A stretch of DNA of 64,000 nucleotides, taken from positions 13,829,131 through 13,893,130 of the forward strand of contig OW121854.1 of assembly GCA_933228895.1 (NCBI GenBank). The letters run 5' to 3'. Shown here piece after piece: positions 12,296 through 23,406 of the stretch. This stretch comes from Platycnemis pennipes (lineage: Eukaryota > Arthropoda > Insecta > Odonata > Platycnemididae). The notes under the pieces are model-generated. The model had not been told where the DNA came from, did no database searches, and worked only from the letters and a program-made list of their open reading frames with translations. The position numbers were made by a program, and so were the translations under genes. Within the stretch, counting starts at the first letter, position 1, and every line of letters starts with the position of its first letter.

Positions 12296-13599
12296 TCACA
12301 TTTTCGAGGACCTTCAAGATATTTATTGGGGCATAAAATTAACGATCTGTCCGATATCTTACTAACGACGACAGGGATGATACAAGGTATGATACGGGGA
12401 TGATACAATACTCTATTTTAACCCACTGAATAAATTGTAATTTGTCAATCATCTCTCCAAACCTATAAAACGATTCTAGATTCGGCGACATTGACTTGAA
12501 AATAAAGGAAATATCACCTTCGAAAGTGAGTACCTACCCAGAATTCCGTGTGTTGTGACAATCACGTTTCCTAACATAAACAGCTATATCTCTTAAACTC
12601 CATAAAATAAAGACGTAATTTTACTTTTTATTGATATGAATTTTAAAATGCTTTACGACAATACCATTTATTTTGAGATCAGCTGATATCTTACGAAATT
12701 ATCCGTATCCCTTCCGTATCTGTAAAGGGGTAGGTACATATCTCCTCAACTATGAATATGATTCTGACACAACACTCATTAAACAAATTAAACTAGCTGT
12801 AAGAAGACATCATTTTTGCCACATCTATTGATAGTTAACGAAATTAGAAGCGTTTTAACAAGAGAAATTTTGATTTTTTTAAGTGGTTCAGTCACATAGT
12901 TGGCTATAGCTCGAAAACTACGAAAGATACGAAAAACACACCAGATATCTTTTTCGTAGAGATTCATAGGACCTACACAAAGGAGCCAGTTTCGTTGACA
13001 TTGAGTTGAAAACAAAGGAAATAAGACCATTAAAAAGTGAAAACGCTCTTGATGCGTAGGAATAAAGAAGAATGTGGGAAAACGAGTAGGAGGCAATATT
13101 GATTTCTTAAGAGTTTAAGATAGTCGAACTGTTTCAAAGGTAAATTATCGATACGCAGCTGGATATTCTTTTGAGCTCAATGAAGTATCTTGCATTTAGT
13201 AGTAATGATTCGATTGAAGAAGGTGAGAGATAAAGGATTTTAAGAGAGGTGGGCAATTAAATGTAGGAATTCCCCACTTACGCCTCTTTGCTTTTCTTTG
13301 TTTCACTTATACGTCACGTGAAATATGGCACCAATGATCCACTACTCCATTCTCTATCCGCTTTTTTGGCACATTGATGCTACATAGTTATGGTATTTGA
13401 TAAACAGATACATAATACTTTAGAATTATATGAATGTGAAGTTCTTTAAATTCCTCTGAAATGGCATCTTTTATCGACGTGCTTACGGTAAAGTAACGTT
13501 TTTCATATAGAAATGGACTATCAGATGATCAGCACCTATGAAAATTGTTTTGAGTATTAAAAGATATTTATAAAATGAATGCGTGGAGCATCTCCTTTA
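12296..13599. other. Unassigned sequence with a weak internal direct repeat
   Basis: No gene recognised. The phrase GACATTGACTTGAAAATAAA near 12489 and GACATTGAGTTGAAAACAAA near 12998 begin two diverged copies of about 45 bases. The 102-codon minus frame at 12788-13096 spans the second copy and has no known motif. Confidence 0.4.
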
Positions 13600-13710
13600 A
13601 GGAGGCCCAAATGTGCTGGAGGAGGCATACGCATGCTGTCCTACGGGTGACAATGCAGCCAGAAATGAGGGAGTTTTGCAATGACGTGTGGCAGGGGGTG
13701 GTATATCAAT
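13600..13710 (+). repeat. Fragment of an unnamed dispersed repeat
   Basis: CTGGAGGAGGCATACGCATG, CTGTCCTACGGGTGACAATG and CAGCCAGAAATGAGGG match the order at 22170-22230 (CTGGAGGAGGCACTAGCAAG and following). A GTGTGTGG-like LINE-J tail remnant, GACGTGTGGCAGGGGGTGG, follows at 13683. Confidence 0.6.
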
Positions 13711-14639
13711 TGTCACGATAGCAAGGCGGATATAAACAGGAGTAAAGGAAAACGAGAATAAAAAGAGAGATTTTATAGTGTGGATATCATCAAGTTTTTA
13801 AAAATATTGTGTTCGTAAATCGAGAAAGGAATCATTTTGTTTCTTTCCCAATTCGACAATTGATTTCTGTCAATACGTCGCTTCGGTTTTTCTGGCTGGT
13901 ATATTATTCGTTAGAGATATATATGTGCAGAGTTAGCTACTAAACCAAGCGGTTTGATGTGCCTTTAATCCGGTATGAATCCTCTTACCCTACGGTGTCG
14001 TAATAGAGCCCTTCCAATGTCTGTGCGTTTATCAGATTTTTTTTTTAATGATTAATTTTTCGTTCCCATATGACTTATTGATTCCTTCAATTATTTTTCC
14101 GTCCCTTTTACACGCCTTTTCCGATGACATTTCATACAATTCTGATATTCTCTCAGTGCCGTAGAGATGTTAACGCAGTGTTCATAAGAGATTTATTTTA
14201 TCGTCAAGCTCGGCGTTGTTTTATCATGGAAACGGATGACCTTTGAGGAAGTGAGACAGGGGCTTGAGCCTTTGCCGCGCCTGGTCCTGACGTTGAGGGT
14301 TTGGGAGGGTGGGTTTTCAGGCCTGAGAGTCTGACGAGTGCCTCGTTCTCCTCCTCTTGCCACGGACGTTTTCACGGCTCATCTCACTTGTTTTTTCCTA
14401 TTTGCTCTACTGACATTTGCGCTAACCTCTCACCCAACTTTCTATCTATCCCTCCATCCGCCATTTAACAACCGAAGCTAGTTTTTTGGAACGAAAATTC
14501 GAAACGCACGGGACCATACGACTTGCTTACCCACAGGTCTTGAGAAGAAAAGTTAGTTGAAATAGCACATAATGCCTCTGCTTATGATAGACGATATTGG
14601 AATCAAATATCCACCCCATTAAATTACAACTGCCGTTCG
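13711..14639. other. Unassigned sequence
   Basis: No gene, terminal repeat or transposon protein recognised. A GC-richer stretch at 14260-14370 produces a 60-codon minus frame that looks like a chance frame. Confidence 0.45.
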
Positions 14640-14770
14640 TATATGAAATATACGGAGCAAGTACTGAAGGATAATTAAAGAGAAGTATTATGCAAATATG
14701 AAGAGGTTTGCCGTTAGGAGAATGGAGCGAAGAGCTGCCTCAAACTAATCTAATGGGGAACATGCACTTA
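14640..14770 (+). mobile_element. LINE-E 3' end fragment
   Basis: TATGAAATATACGGAGCAAG, then TACTGAAGGA, then AAATATGAAGAGGTTTGCCG and GAGCTGCCTCAAACTAATCT correspond to the MRYMEQVVKD, MKRLA and AASNQS end of LINE-E. Frameshifts are present. Confidence 0.7.
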
Positions 14771-15629
14771 ACTCTTTGAATGTGAAGTTTATTAGCTAAA
14801 ATCTGCTTGGCGAAAGTTTTGTAAAAGAATTAAGTTGCGTTACAAAGATATTACTCTTTTAAAATTGTACTTTTTCGGCAGCTTAAAAACACGACGTCAT
14901 CGCATGACGTCACGGCACGGTATCACTATGGGCGTTGTTTATCTGTTTATGCGTGGAGGTAAGTTGTTAAATGAATACTTGGCGATAACGTCTGTATTTA
15001 TCTCATTTGTTTAATGCAACAAACGATTGTATTTCGATTTTTTATTTACGTAGCATGGATTGTAACGAGCAAATCGTCCATTAATTATATAATGCCTGTT
15101 TAGTGCCCAAGAATTTCCACAACGCCTATGCAAACGCTGGTTTTTTTAAGAACCACGCCGCCATAAGGGAGTCAACCAAAGGAAATTGTCGGAATGTGCT
15201 TTTTAAAGTATTTTTTCAGTCATCGTTTCTTTCGAGAAACGGCTAAAAACCTCTTAACAATATATTCACTTCATTTTCTTTTAAAAATAAATGTCTATCT
15301 CCGTAGCAATATGGAACCTATACAGTGCAGTGGCGTCAGAAGGCGTTTCTGGTCACGTGATTTTCGTCAATTTCTGGGAACATAGTAATATCATTTAATA
15401 ATCTTTGTGGTGGGCGTAGAAAAAAATGGCTTATATATTTAAATTGGTGAGAAAATTTCACATGAAGTACATCATTAATCTTCGAGAAACAAATTTCATG
15501 CATATTCCCCATTGTTGACTGTTGTTGATAACCTACTTGTATTTTCTTAATTCATCTCTTTTACGCATTCCTGTGTTTGCTCCATCTGAGGTATTCTTAT
15601 ACATTTAGTTTCATACATCTTAGTGGTAA
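14771..15629. other. Unassigned sequence containing paired CRE-like TGACGTCA core
   Basis: Two ACGTCA/TGACGT elements lie within 25 bases at 14893-14915, in a locally GC-rich patch followed by GGGCGTTGTTTATCTG. A 63-codon plus frame at 15194-15385 has no known motif. No gene assigned. Confidence 0.35.
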
Positions 15630-16124
15630 GTCGAAGTTTATGCTATCTTAAGGGGCCCATTTCTTCCTCAATTTGATTACTGTACTTTAGTACTCGGTGA
15701 CCTTTCGCATGAACTGAATAAGAAATTGCAAACGCTTCAAAATTCCTGCATTCGGTTCATTTTCAACCTTCGCAGGGACGAGCAGATTTCCCCTTACAGG
15801 CAAAAGCTCCTTTGGATGGATATTCCATCTAGAAGGAAATATCTGCTGGGTGCCTTTTTATTTTCTTTATTTAAAAATCAAAAACCGACATACCTCCTGG
15901 ACCTCTTTCATCATCCACCTGAAAGTAGGGCAATGTTAACAAGAAGTAACCCTTCCAGCCTTTACTTACCTGCTCACAGAAATACAATGTACCACCATTC
16001 CTCCGTTGTTACATCTACCCAGATATGGAACACATTTCCTAATGAATTAAAAATCTGTTATGATGTGCACACCTTTAAAAACAAATGTTTTAATCTCACG
16101 TTAAACCAAAATTCACGTAAATAA
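15630..16124 (+). pseudogene. Non-LTR reverse transcriptase, C-terminal domain (LINE-K)
   Basis: About 164 uninterrupted codons. The reading starts after an in-frame TAA at 15627; no true start exists because the element is 5'-truncated. Visible in order: LPQFDYCTLVLGDL (the P-FDYC thumb motif of jockey-like reverse transcriptases), LNKKLQTLQNSCIRFIFNLR (LQ--CIRFI-NL), PYRQKLLWMDIPSRRKYLLG (R---LL), FKNQKPTYLLDLF, then SSVVTSTQIWNTFPNELKI (the -W--LP--I end motif). In the family this region follows the catalytic YADD palm, which is missing here. The catalytic core is lost, so this is a relic, although its frame is intact to the stop codon. Confidence 0.85.
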
Positions 16125-16380
16125 TCGTACTGAAATTTGTTTGCACTGCTTCTGTTAAACTGTTTCTACTGTTACTGTTGCTGTTAAAATACTGTTTCAA
16201 CATGGGACTGAAATATTGTAATTTAGTGTTTTGCTAGTGTTGTGTTGCTATTGTGTAAAATAATTCAAGTATGCATGGCATTTTTGCTCTTGAGCCAAAT
16301 GTATTCATTTCTATTTTATTTTTTTGTATTTGTTCCAGGAGACAAAATGTCCCAGAAAATTATGTAAAAATAATAATAAT
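15630..16380 (+). mobile_element. Jockey-like LINE (LINE-K), 3' end with (AAT)n tail
   Basis: A 5'-truncated non-LTR element. Coding sequence runs to the stop at 16122-16124, then about 240 bases of AT-rich 3' UTR with short GTTACTGTTGCTGTTA-type repeats. It terminates in AAAAATAATAATAAT (16363-16380), the simple-repeat tail expected of jockey/I-group LINEs. It shares no tail hairpin with LINE-J and is a separate family. Confidence 0.85.
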
Positions 16381-16559
16381 ATCTTGAAATGTCATTGAAA
16401 AGTTCCATTACCACATAATTTTGGTGTTCATTTGAAGTCAATGGGTTCTCCAATGTATCTCAAATATGTACATACAAGACTCAACATAGCCTGTTTTGAT
16501 CTTTACACACATTTTGAGCTTTGAGTATTTTTTGTTCCGCATAAGGTAACTCGTAACGT

Positions 16560-17060
16560 AGGCGTACGTAACGTACTCGTAATGTAGGCGTGAGCTAATG
16601 ACAGGGGCGTTGAGTAGGGAAGTGAAGAAAAGACTAGTGAAAAGTTTAATATGGAGCGTTGCACTATATGGGGCGGAAACGTGGGCTTTGCGAAAAGAAG
16701 ATGAAAATAGACTTGGGGCTTTTGAAATGTGGGTGTGGAGAAGGATGGAGAAAATAAAGTGGGTCGAAAGGAAGACGAACGATGAAGTGCTAGAATTGGT
16801 AGGAGAGGAAAGAAATCTGATAGATGAAAGTAGGAGAAGGCAGAAGGTGTTGATGGAAAAGGTAATAAAAGGGGATGGTGTTTTGAAGGAGGTGATTGAG
16901 GGAAGAGCGTTGGGTAAGCGGGGAAGAGGGAGGAGAAGAACGGGTAGCTTGGACGGAATGGTGGGAGGCAGAAGGGGCTGAAGAGGGACATCGTGTGAAA
17001 TTTAGGGGGTGGGAAGAATTAAATGTCCATTTAAACCTACCTTCACCGGTAGAATACTTA
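16560..17060 (+). mobile_element. LINE-E-related copy (subfamily E')
   Basis: A C-terminal fragment of an 'endonuclease-reverse transcriptase' LINE with an intact end frame and a short 3' region. A fragment of the same subfamily lies at 55200-55350. It is clearly diverged from the copies at 4490 and 19252: WVERKTNDEVL versus WIDRVTNEEV. Confidence 0.85.
16598..16981 (+). pseudogene. Endonuclease-reverse transcriptase C-terminus (E')
   Basis: 127 open codons. Visible in order: REVKKRLVKSLIWSVALYGA with ETWALRKEDENRLGAFEMW, which is the conserved LYG-E-W then R--AFEMW motif; then VWRRMEKIKWVERKTNDEVL and LVGEERNLIDESRRRQKVLM; then ALGKRGRGRRRTGSLDGM, a basic GKRGRGRRR patch. The first Met is arbitrary, because the family continues upstream through the palm domain, which is absent. 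The 162-codon and 98-codon minus frames overlapping it are shadows of its purine-rich coding strand. Confidence 0.85.
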
Positions 17061-17539
17061 TAATAATAATAAGATAACTCAACCATATTAATCGTTAATT
17101 ACCTAATTGTTCTATTTACTACTTTTGTAGGTTGTCTGCTGTATTAAGGCATTCAGGAAATTACAGGCGGAATATATATGCCCAGAAATACATGGAAGGA
17201 GATGTGTCGGATACTGGTAAGACTATATCTCACCTTCTCAAACATTCTTTTTCCAAACAAGACACATTCTCAGGTTGCCAGAACTGATTTCCATGGATGA
17301 CGCATTCTCATTAGAAGTTATTTCATTATCCAAAGAATAATTAAAAGAATATTTTTTACCAATACTCAACTGTACGACAGTATATTTCAGGGTACAGAAA
17401 TCATTATCGAAAATGTTTTGGTACACTCAGGCCTTTTTTCAATTTCAATTTAATTTTTAACGCTTAATATAACGTAGGTTTTATCTCACGTTTCGTGTTA
17501 TAATTTGAAATTAATAGAAATCATCCTCATTGCACGAAT
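17061..17539. other. Unassigned sequence
   Basis: AT-rich, no recognisable gene or repeat. Confidence 0.45.
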
Positions 17540-17745
17540 CTTGAAACACGGTAGGGGTATAAAAATGGTCTTCATGGAAATGGATAAGCTAAGAAATGCA
17601 AAGGCACGTATGAGATTAATGGAGCAAGTAATGGAAGGATGAAAAAGATTATCATTATGTGAGGATAACGAAGATAGCTGAGAGAAGAATCGGCCAGGGA
17701 GATGCGTTGAGCTAATATTAGGATTGATGACCACTGAAAATGACG
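17540..17745 (+). mobile_element. LINE-E 3' fragment, strongly decayed
   Basis: CGTATGAGATTAATGGAGCA and AGTAATGGAAGG, then GCTGAGAGAAGAATCGGCC, then ATTAGGATTGATGACCACTG follow the order of the LINE-E end (MRYMQQV, ADRRIE, and the 3' flank ATGACCACTGATG). Frame is lost throughout. Confidence 0.65.
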
Positions 17746-19250
17746 ATGAGTGAAAGTTACAGCTGATTTCATGTCACTATATTTTTCTGATTTGCCAATC
17801 TCGGCTCAGCAGAGTCTCTTTTCTTCTCCACCATTTCAACGCTTCAGTTTCTAATACTCTTAAGAGCAATGAACTCTCAAAGAAAGTGCATCTCCGAGCA
17901 CATCCACACTTCCCTCACGTACAAGCATCATTTTTCATTTAGTTGCTCGTTTTATACCGCCAACTATTTTGTCTTTTATCACAAGAGGAAGAGCAACTGG
18001 CAGCAAGCAATTAAGATTACGGTGAGGGACACTAACGATAGATGAAAAACATGAGTAGGATGACGTGTAAGGTGCAGGTATATGGTGAGAGTCGTAATGA
18101 ATGCCTGCCAACGCTTTTTAATTGATTCACGTTTGGTCGCCGGATGACGAGGTCACCAAGCGACCGAGAACGTTGAGAAGCATGGAGGAAATTGTGAAAC
18201 GCAGGGGAAGGAAGGTCGATTGTGTACTTCCATTGCATTGACTTGGCTGGTTTCAATGTTCATTAGATATTAGCAATGAGACATTGGAGACACATAGAGT
18301 CCTAGGTGAACAAAATACCAACAGGTGGCGACAGCTGTAGTGGTGAAAAAAATCTTTCATTAAACAAGCAAATAACGAAATTCGCATTCATTGGTCGACA
18401 TTAAATGGAGTGTATGTTTTCTATTTCTATTGTTTTTCGGCATTCTTCGAATTGCTTGCTGCAGGTAATAAGACAAAGGACAGATAACGTATATTTTTCG
18501 GCTTTTTTGTAAGTCTGCATAAAAATTCCTATCCAAAACGCATAATGTCAGGGCCAGGTGCGGCAATAAGAAAATATTCCTCACCAATTCCACTTCCTCA
18601 AATATCACCCGTCCCTATAATACTATAACACCAAACTGGGAAATTAAATATAGCCCTTGGAAACAAGGTGTTGGCATCCCTACGGTACTGAGAGAATAGC
18701 AGCATTGTATAACATCATCGAAACGGCATAAAAAAGGAACGCAAAAATAATTGAGGAAATCGATAGGACAGATAGGAACTAGCATTAATCATCAAAACGC
18801 ACAAAAATAATCATCCGGCAATTGGAAGAACTTAGTTACGAAACTGCAGATTTGGAGGTTTCATACCGGATTAAAGAATCTGCAGATCGTCCAATTTACA
18901 CTGCATATTCCATGTATAACAGCAATCAAAACAGAAGCAACAAATTGAGATAAATCTACAGAGAAATGAGAAAACAAATATTTTTTCTTGCGCCTATCAC
19001 AAACATTATATTATTGTTATTTCCACACATTAAATATCCCCTTTTATCCATGATTTCCTTTACCCTTTTTTATATCAATTTTCTTTTTACGACAATTACC
19101 ATACCATGCCCTGCCACAGGTCGTTGCAAAGAACAGCGGAGAGTAAACAGAGGATGATGGTTGAATATCGAATAAATAAGTAAAGGAAACATTTCAATAC
19201 AAATTTAATTACCCTTTTTTCCTCTGTTAATCTATATCTGCTTAAAAGGT
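17746..19250. other. Unassigned AT-rich sequence
   Basis: No gene recognised. Minus-strand frames at 18032-18256 and 18360-18608 have no known motif. Confidence 0.45.
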
Positions 19251-19251
19251 T

Positions 19252-19755
19252 ATGCTTAGAAGAAGATTCTGCTTACAGCGGCAAATACAAGCCTTGAAGT
19301 GAGGAAACATTTCATTAGAACATACATCTGGAGCATTATACTATATGGCAGCAAAGCATGGATAATAACAGCAGCAGAGAAGTCCAGGCTGGAAGCATTT
19401 GAAATGTGGTGCTACCGAAGAATGATGAAGATAAAATGGATCGATCGAGTGACAAACGAAGAAGTACATATTAACAAAAGTGGGAGAGAAGAGATGTCTA
19501 CTGAAAAAATTAAAAAGAAGACGGTACAACTTAATGGGTCACATCTTGAGACACGATGGCCTGATGAAGACAATCGTCGAGGGAAAAGTGAACGGGAAGA
19601 ATGGAAAAGGCAGGCCTCGTATGAGGTATATGCAGCAAGTTGTGAAGGATGTAAAAGAGAGGAGCTACGTCAATATGAAGACGTTGGCCGATAGAAGAAT
19701 CGAGTGGAGGGCTGCGTCAAACCAATCCTAGGATTTTTGACCATTGATGATGAAT
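19252..19755 (+). mobile_element. LINE-E copy, best preserved C-terminus
   Basis: Encodes, with one frame change near 19480, the C-terminal region: LEVRKHFIRTYIWSIILYGS, KAWIITAAEKSRLEAFEMW, CYRRMMKIKWIDRVTNEEV, then in the next frame KRRRYNLMGHILRHDGLMKT, GKVNGKNGKGRPRMRYMQQV and RRIEWRAASNQS, with a stop at 19729-19731. The short 3' end after the stop matches 5095-5130. Two overlapping frames (19299-19694 and 19480-19731) carry the two halves, so a single frameshift separates them. It serves as the reference for the other LINE-E fragments in this window. Confidence 0.88.
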
Positions 19756-20039
19756 TTATATCTAATTTTTCATGTTGAAATTGCGTTCCTTATAGTGCGC
19801 AAAAAAGTGAAATTTGTAAACTCTACTTCATTAACCTTTTCTTCCAACCTCATCATCCTACAACCCCTGGTATGAGGCGTCTTTAATCGAAGAACAGACT
19901 AGAGACCACTGTTAGTATTGCATATACTAATTAAGACAGTGTTATTAAGTCTTAGCTACTCGTTTCGAAGTTCGGAATTCGATTTCTTTCGGTGGAAGAT
20001 AAGATTACCGCTTCCCTATCGAATACCGCTCGTATAGAT
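19756..20039. other. Unassigned sequence
   Basis: Nothing recognisable. Confidence 0.4.
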
Positions 20040-20170
20040 TATAAAGTGTAGTATTCCGTCCGTCGAAACGGACGCATCCCCTTTCTTGCGTGATAGGATG
20101 ATGCCTTCGCCGGGTTTCCCTCCCAACTTTTCCTTCCCCCGCCCCAACTTCCAAGTCCTGTTCTAGTACC
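20040..20170 (+). repeat. SINE-2 3' half
   Basis: GTAGTATTCCGTCCGTCG, then GATGATGCCTTCGCCGGGTT and TCCCTCCC match the body of the 2299 copy (GTACTCCGTCCGTCGGATGA, then GCCGACGCCGGGTTTCCCTC). The tRNA-like head is missing. Confidence 0.7.
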
Positions 20171-20810
20171 TCCCCGTCCGGTTCGAAACTCCAGCGATGA
20201 TTCAAAGTGCTAATTGGATTTTTTTGGGGAAACCGCACTGCCGGTGCATGCGAGTGTGAGAAATCCTCACCAGGTACTTGCTTGCTTTCACCGTGCCAGT
20301 GATTAATTGCAGTGACTGCGCATGCACGGACGGCTTCTTGGGCTGCGATTGCCCACCCTCGCTGCGTTATCAACGCAAGCACGCCTCCTGTCTCTCATTC
20401 CTACACGACACGACTCCGGTCTTATCCCCCTCCCCTGAGGAACTCGTATGTTCTATCTCGACACGCGAGAACGGTTCGTGACTCGCCTCTGTCTGACCAG
20501 CCGGAGGAATTAATCGAGGAAATCCACGTTCTTAACTTTGATATCCTCGCGTTTTCTTTCGACTCTCTTTTGCATACCAGCGATATATAAATGCTCTCGG
20601 CCCCTTACAGCGTGGAGTACACGCAGGTTTCTTGGTCGCGATAGCAAGATCTTTCACCTAGGGCATGGGAAAGGTTTCTCTTCCGTCTCCAGCGTGGAGG
20701 AGAAAATCATCGTGTGGTTGATAAAATCACGGTCGTACGTGACTTCGTGGAACGCGATCATTCTCTCTCCGTCTCCAGGTTAATCTTGACATCGATCAGA
20801 TTGATTCGTC
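20171..20810 (+). other. GC-richer unassigned block with overlapping frames
   Basis: The block is locally GC-rich, with CpGs, and has four overlapping frames of 67-125 codons on both strands. None has a known motif. Frames on both strands are expected where GC-rich sequence lowers stop frequency. The block contains TATATAAATG at 20583-20592, entered separately. Possible promoter or exon, not supported further. Confidence 0.3.
20583..20592 (+). promoter_or_regulatory. TATA-box-like element (tentative)
   Basis: TATATAAATG followed within 30 bases by a GC-rich stretch (CTCTCGGCCCCTTACAGC). Position and context resemble a polymerase II core promoter, but no downstream gene is recognised, and TATA-like words are common in AT-rich DNA. 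Confidence 0.2.
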
Positions 20811-21970
20811 ATTGATTTCTTCGTATCTGCCGAATTCTTGATCAAACTCGTGTTTGCGATGGCAAAAAGGTTTTTGTTAAATAGATTTAACAACAATAAG
20901 ACTTTCTAATACAATTCTTATATAATTTTACACCCTGGCCCACATGGACTTTCTTAGCTCTGAAAAACCAATTTTATCCAAAATTCTCAAATTCAAGTAT
21001 TCTTCTCTCAGTGAGAAATGCTCACATTCCATGTTTATTAATATATTCATACACTAGGGCATATTGAGAAGAACTGGCCCGGTTTCAAAATTATTTCTTG
21101 GTGTAATTTTACGCTAAACTTGTGAAAAGAATTAATTTTGGAAGTTGCATTTACAGCGACAAAAAGGCACATATTCTTGAGAAAAGTGCATCTAAAACTC
21201 CTCGCATAACATGTAGACTTGTTATTTTTTCTATTGACTCCTTTTACATGTGTATGTCATGTAAAACCAGTCTACTGCAGCCTGTAGAAAAATAGTGTAA
21301 AAAGACGATTTTCAGGTGCTAACGCTATGCATGCCTGCGTATAATTCAGGGACGAATTTTTTCCTGCGAAAACAGGGAATGACATTTGGTTCAGGAAGGT
21401 TGATAGTATCTATGCACCAATTTTAGTTGAAATCTGATATGGTGAAGCTCAGACCATTTGTTGATTTAAAATGGAATGACTCATATTCTAATGGGAAAAT
21501 AATATCACAAATTATAAGGCAAAGTCTATACTCGATACTCATACTTCCGGTGTGGGGACTTACCAATTTGAGATCCCATTTCTCTTTATACATTACTTAT
21601 TTCTCACTAATTAAATTATTCACTGATAATAATTACTCGATTACTTTTTTTAACGAAGACAAACGATGTTATTATTATTTGAATTGAAAACCTTATCTTA
21701 CCTTAATCGTATCTTTATAACAAAATAACGTATGATAGGTCCCTCCTGCCTCTTGATAGTTGAGTATTGGAAAGTGGAGTTCACCGTTAGTATTTTTTAA
21801 TCAATGATTAAGTTAAAGTTTTGGTTGATTATCATTTCGAAATATGTGTGCAGCCACATGTTTAACTTCACTCATTGGTAGGTTAATCTAAATTCAACTA
21901 ATATTAATATAGTAATCAAAGCATGCTTAGGTAGGAAAGACGTAGTGCTGCATATTATCAAGGAGTTGGA
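20811..21970. other. Unassigned AT-rich sequence
   Basis: No gene or repeat recognised. The 86-codon plus frame at 21427-21687 lacks known motifs. Confidence 0.45.
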
Positions 21971-21974
21971 ATGA

Positions 21975-22110
21975 AAACAAAAATTCACAACCTACCACAA
22001 ATTAATGAATATCTTTAATTCGACCCAGGTTTCGTTGAAACTGCAACGTCATCAAATTAAAGTTATTCTTTAATTTGTGGTAAATTGCAAAGTTTTGTTT
22101 TCACTTCGAT
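21975..22110. repeat. Inverted repeat with a Penelope-3'-like core
   Basis: CCTACCACAAATTAATGAAT (about 21992) is inverted near 22064-22084 as ATTCTTTAATTTGTGGTAAA. The loop contains CGACCCAGGTTTCGTTGAAA and CTGCAACGTCATC, which is close to the core of the palindrome at 38065-38278 (CGACCCGGGTTTCACTG, CAGCATCGTC). The pair suggests a shared family of inverted terminal segments. Confidence 0.55.
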
Positions 22111-22164
22111 ATGTTCGAATACCAATTAATATCGCCGGAGACTACTCAATTTACCATCAAGGAG

Positions 22165-22390
22165 GTTAGAATGAACTGGAGGAGGCACTAGCAAGCTGCC
22201 CTAAGGGTGAAAATGAAGCCAGAATGGGGGTGCTTGGGACGGATGAAGCCCCGCCTATCCCGTAAGAAACATTAAGTCGCATTCCGTCTCTTATGGAGAC
22301 TTCATTCGTTTTGAAAACAGGAATAGCAATGAAATCGTACTCAAATATCATCGCAGTGGCGTCAGGCAATCTTTCTAAAGCTATTTAAGG
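22165..22390 (+). repeat. Unnamed dispersed repeat copy
   Basis: Contains GCCCTAAGGGTGAAAATGAA, GGGGGTGCTTGGGACGGAT and ATCATCGCAGTGGCGTCAGG. The same order (GGGGGTGCTTGGGAAGGA, then ATACATCGCAGTGGTGTCAG) occurs in the duplicated units at 27930-28960, and the first part at 13600. Nature unknown; no coding capacity seen. Confidence 0.6.
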
Positions 22391-22629
22391 GAGATCCAGT
22401 CAAACCTCCCTTGACGGACACCTCCATGCAGCGGACACCGACTAAAAACGGACAGTTTTCCAACCCCCGGCAGTAGAAATTGGAGACTTACGGAACCAAA
22501 TATCCAAACAGCAGACTCTCTCCATAACGGACGCAGACAACAGAAAGAAACATTTCTCATTCAACTACCTCCCTTAACGGACAAACACTATAAGCTATTC
22601 CGTGAAACATTTCTCTTCTTCATTTAATG

Positions 22630-23120
22630 GCATATGATCTTTCCTGGGGTAAACACGTTCGTGAAATAATGGGTCAAGCTAATCGTAAAATGGAATTCAT
22701 CACAAGAGTACTAGGTAAATGTGACAATCGAGAAATCAGCTACTTTTCCCTTCTTAGACATCATTTGGAATACGCTGCCAGTGTATGGGATCCCTACGAA
22801 ATCGGTCTAAATGACGAACTTGAATGTGTGCAGTGAAAATCGGCAAGATTTGTAAAGGGACGGCACGATAACCTTATTAGCGTAACCAGTCTATTAAGTG
22901 AATTAAATTGGGAATCATTGTCAGATCGCGGGTTGAACTTTAGACTTAATCTCTTTAATTAATTCCAAGATAATATTGTCATTGATGACTTTTTTAAAAA
23001 TTTTGCGAACTCCAACTTACTTTGGTAGACTAGACCATAATCACAAAATTAGTGAAATTGATTACCGAACAAACAATGTCCTTGTTGTCAAAATGTCCTT
23101 CTTTCCTCGCATGTACAATT
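22630..23120 (+). pseudogene. LINE-J reverse transcriptase C-terminus
   Basis: Visible: SWGKHVREIMGQANRKMEF, then FSLLRHHLEYAASVWDPYEI (the EYA--VWDP thumb motif of jockey/CR1-type reverse transcriptases), then GLNDELECVQ and a TGA at 22834-22836. In the same frame follow RFVKGRHDNLISVTSLLSEL and NWESLSDRG, then a TAA near 22960, then frame loss. The family end motif KMSFFPR is recognisable near 23092-23115. The catalytic palm is absent. It is a dead fragment with at least two stops. Confidence 0.85.
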
Positions 23121-23406
23121 AGAGATATGAATAGCTCTAAATATATCCATTAGTATAAATACAGGTGTAGCAATAGGTGTAGCATAAGTAGTTTCATGCT
23201 GGTACAATGACTTTAAGTTAACCTAACTCACAGCATCATACTCCATGCTTGCTTTGCTATTTTTATCTTTTTTAAATTGTGAAGTACTGACTAGTATATT
23301 CTTACTAATTCTTTTTTATGCATGATATGTGTTGCACGTTTGGTGTGAATTCACCCCCTGCAACACACCTTTATGGGGAATTGCAGGGTATTATGTGGGT
23401 GTAGAT
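22630..23406 (+). mobile_element. LINE-J copy, longest plus-strand example
   Basis: Starts near ATGATCTTTCCTGGGGTAAA and ends with the family tail (CACCCCCTGCAACACACC, TTGCAGGGTATTATGTGGGT, GTAGAT). It contains the largest 5' extent seen here, including GKHVREIMGQANRKMEFITR. The copy is inserted between two halves of a pogo-like element and is therefore younger than it. Confidence 0.85.

Noticed and set aside
16503..16991. 162-codon minus frame rich in Pro, Ser and Phe
   Set aside because: It is the antisense of the purine-rich LINE-E' coding strand at 16598-16981.
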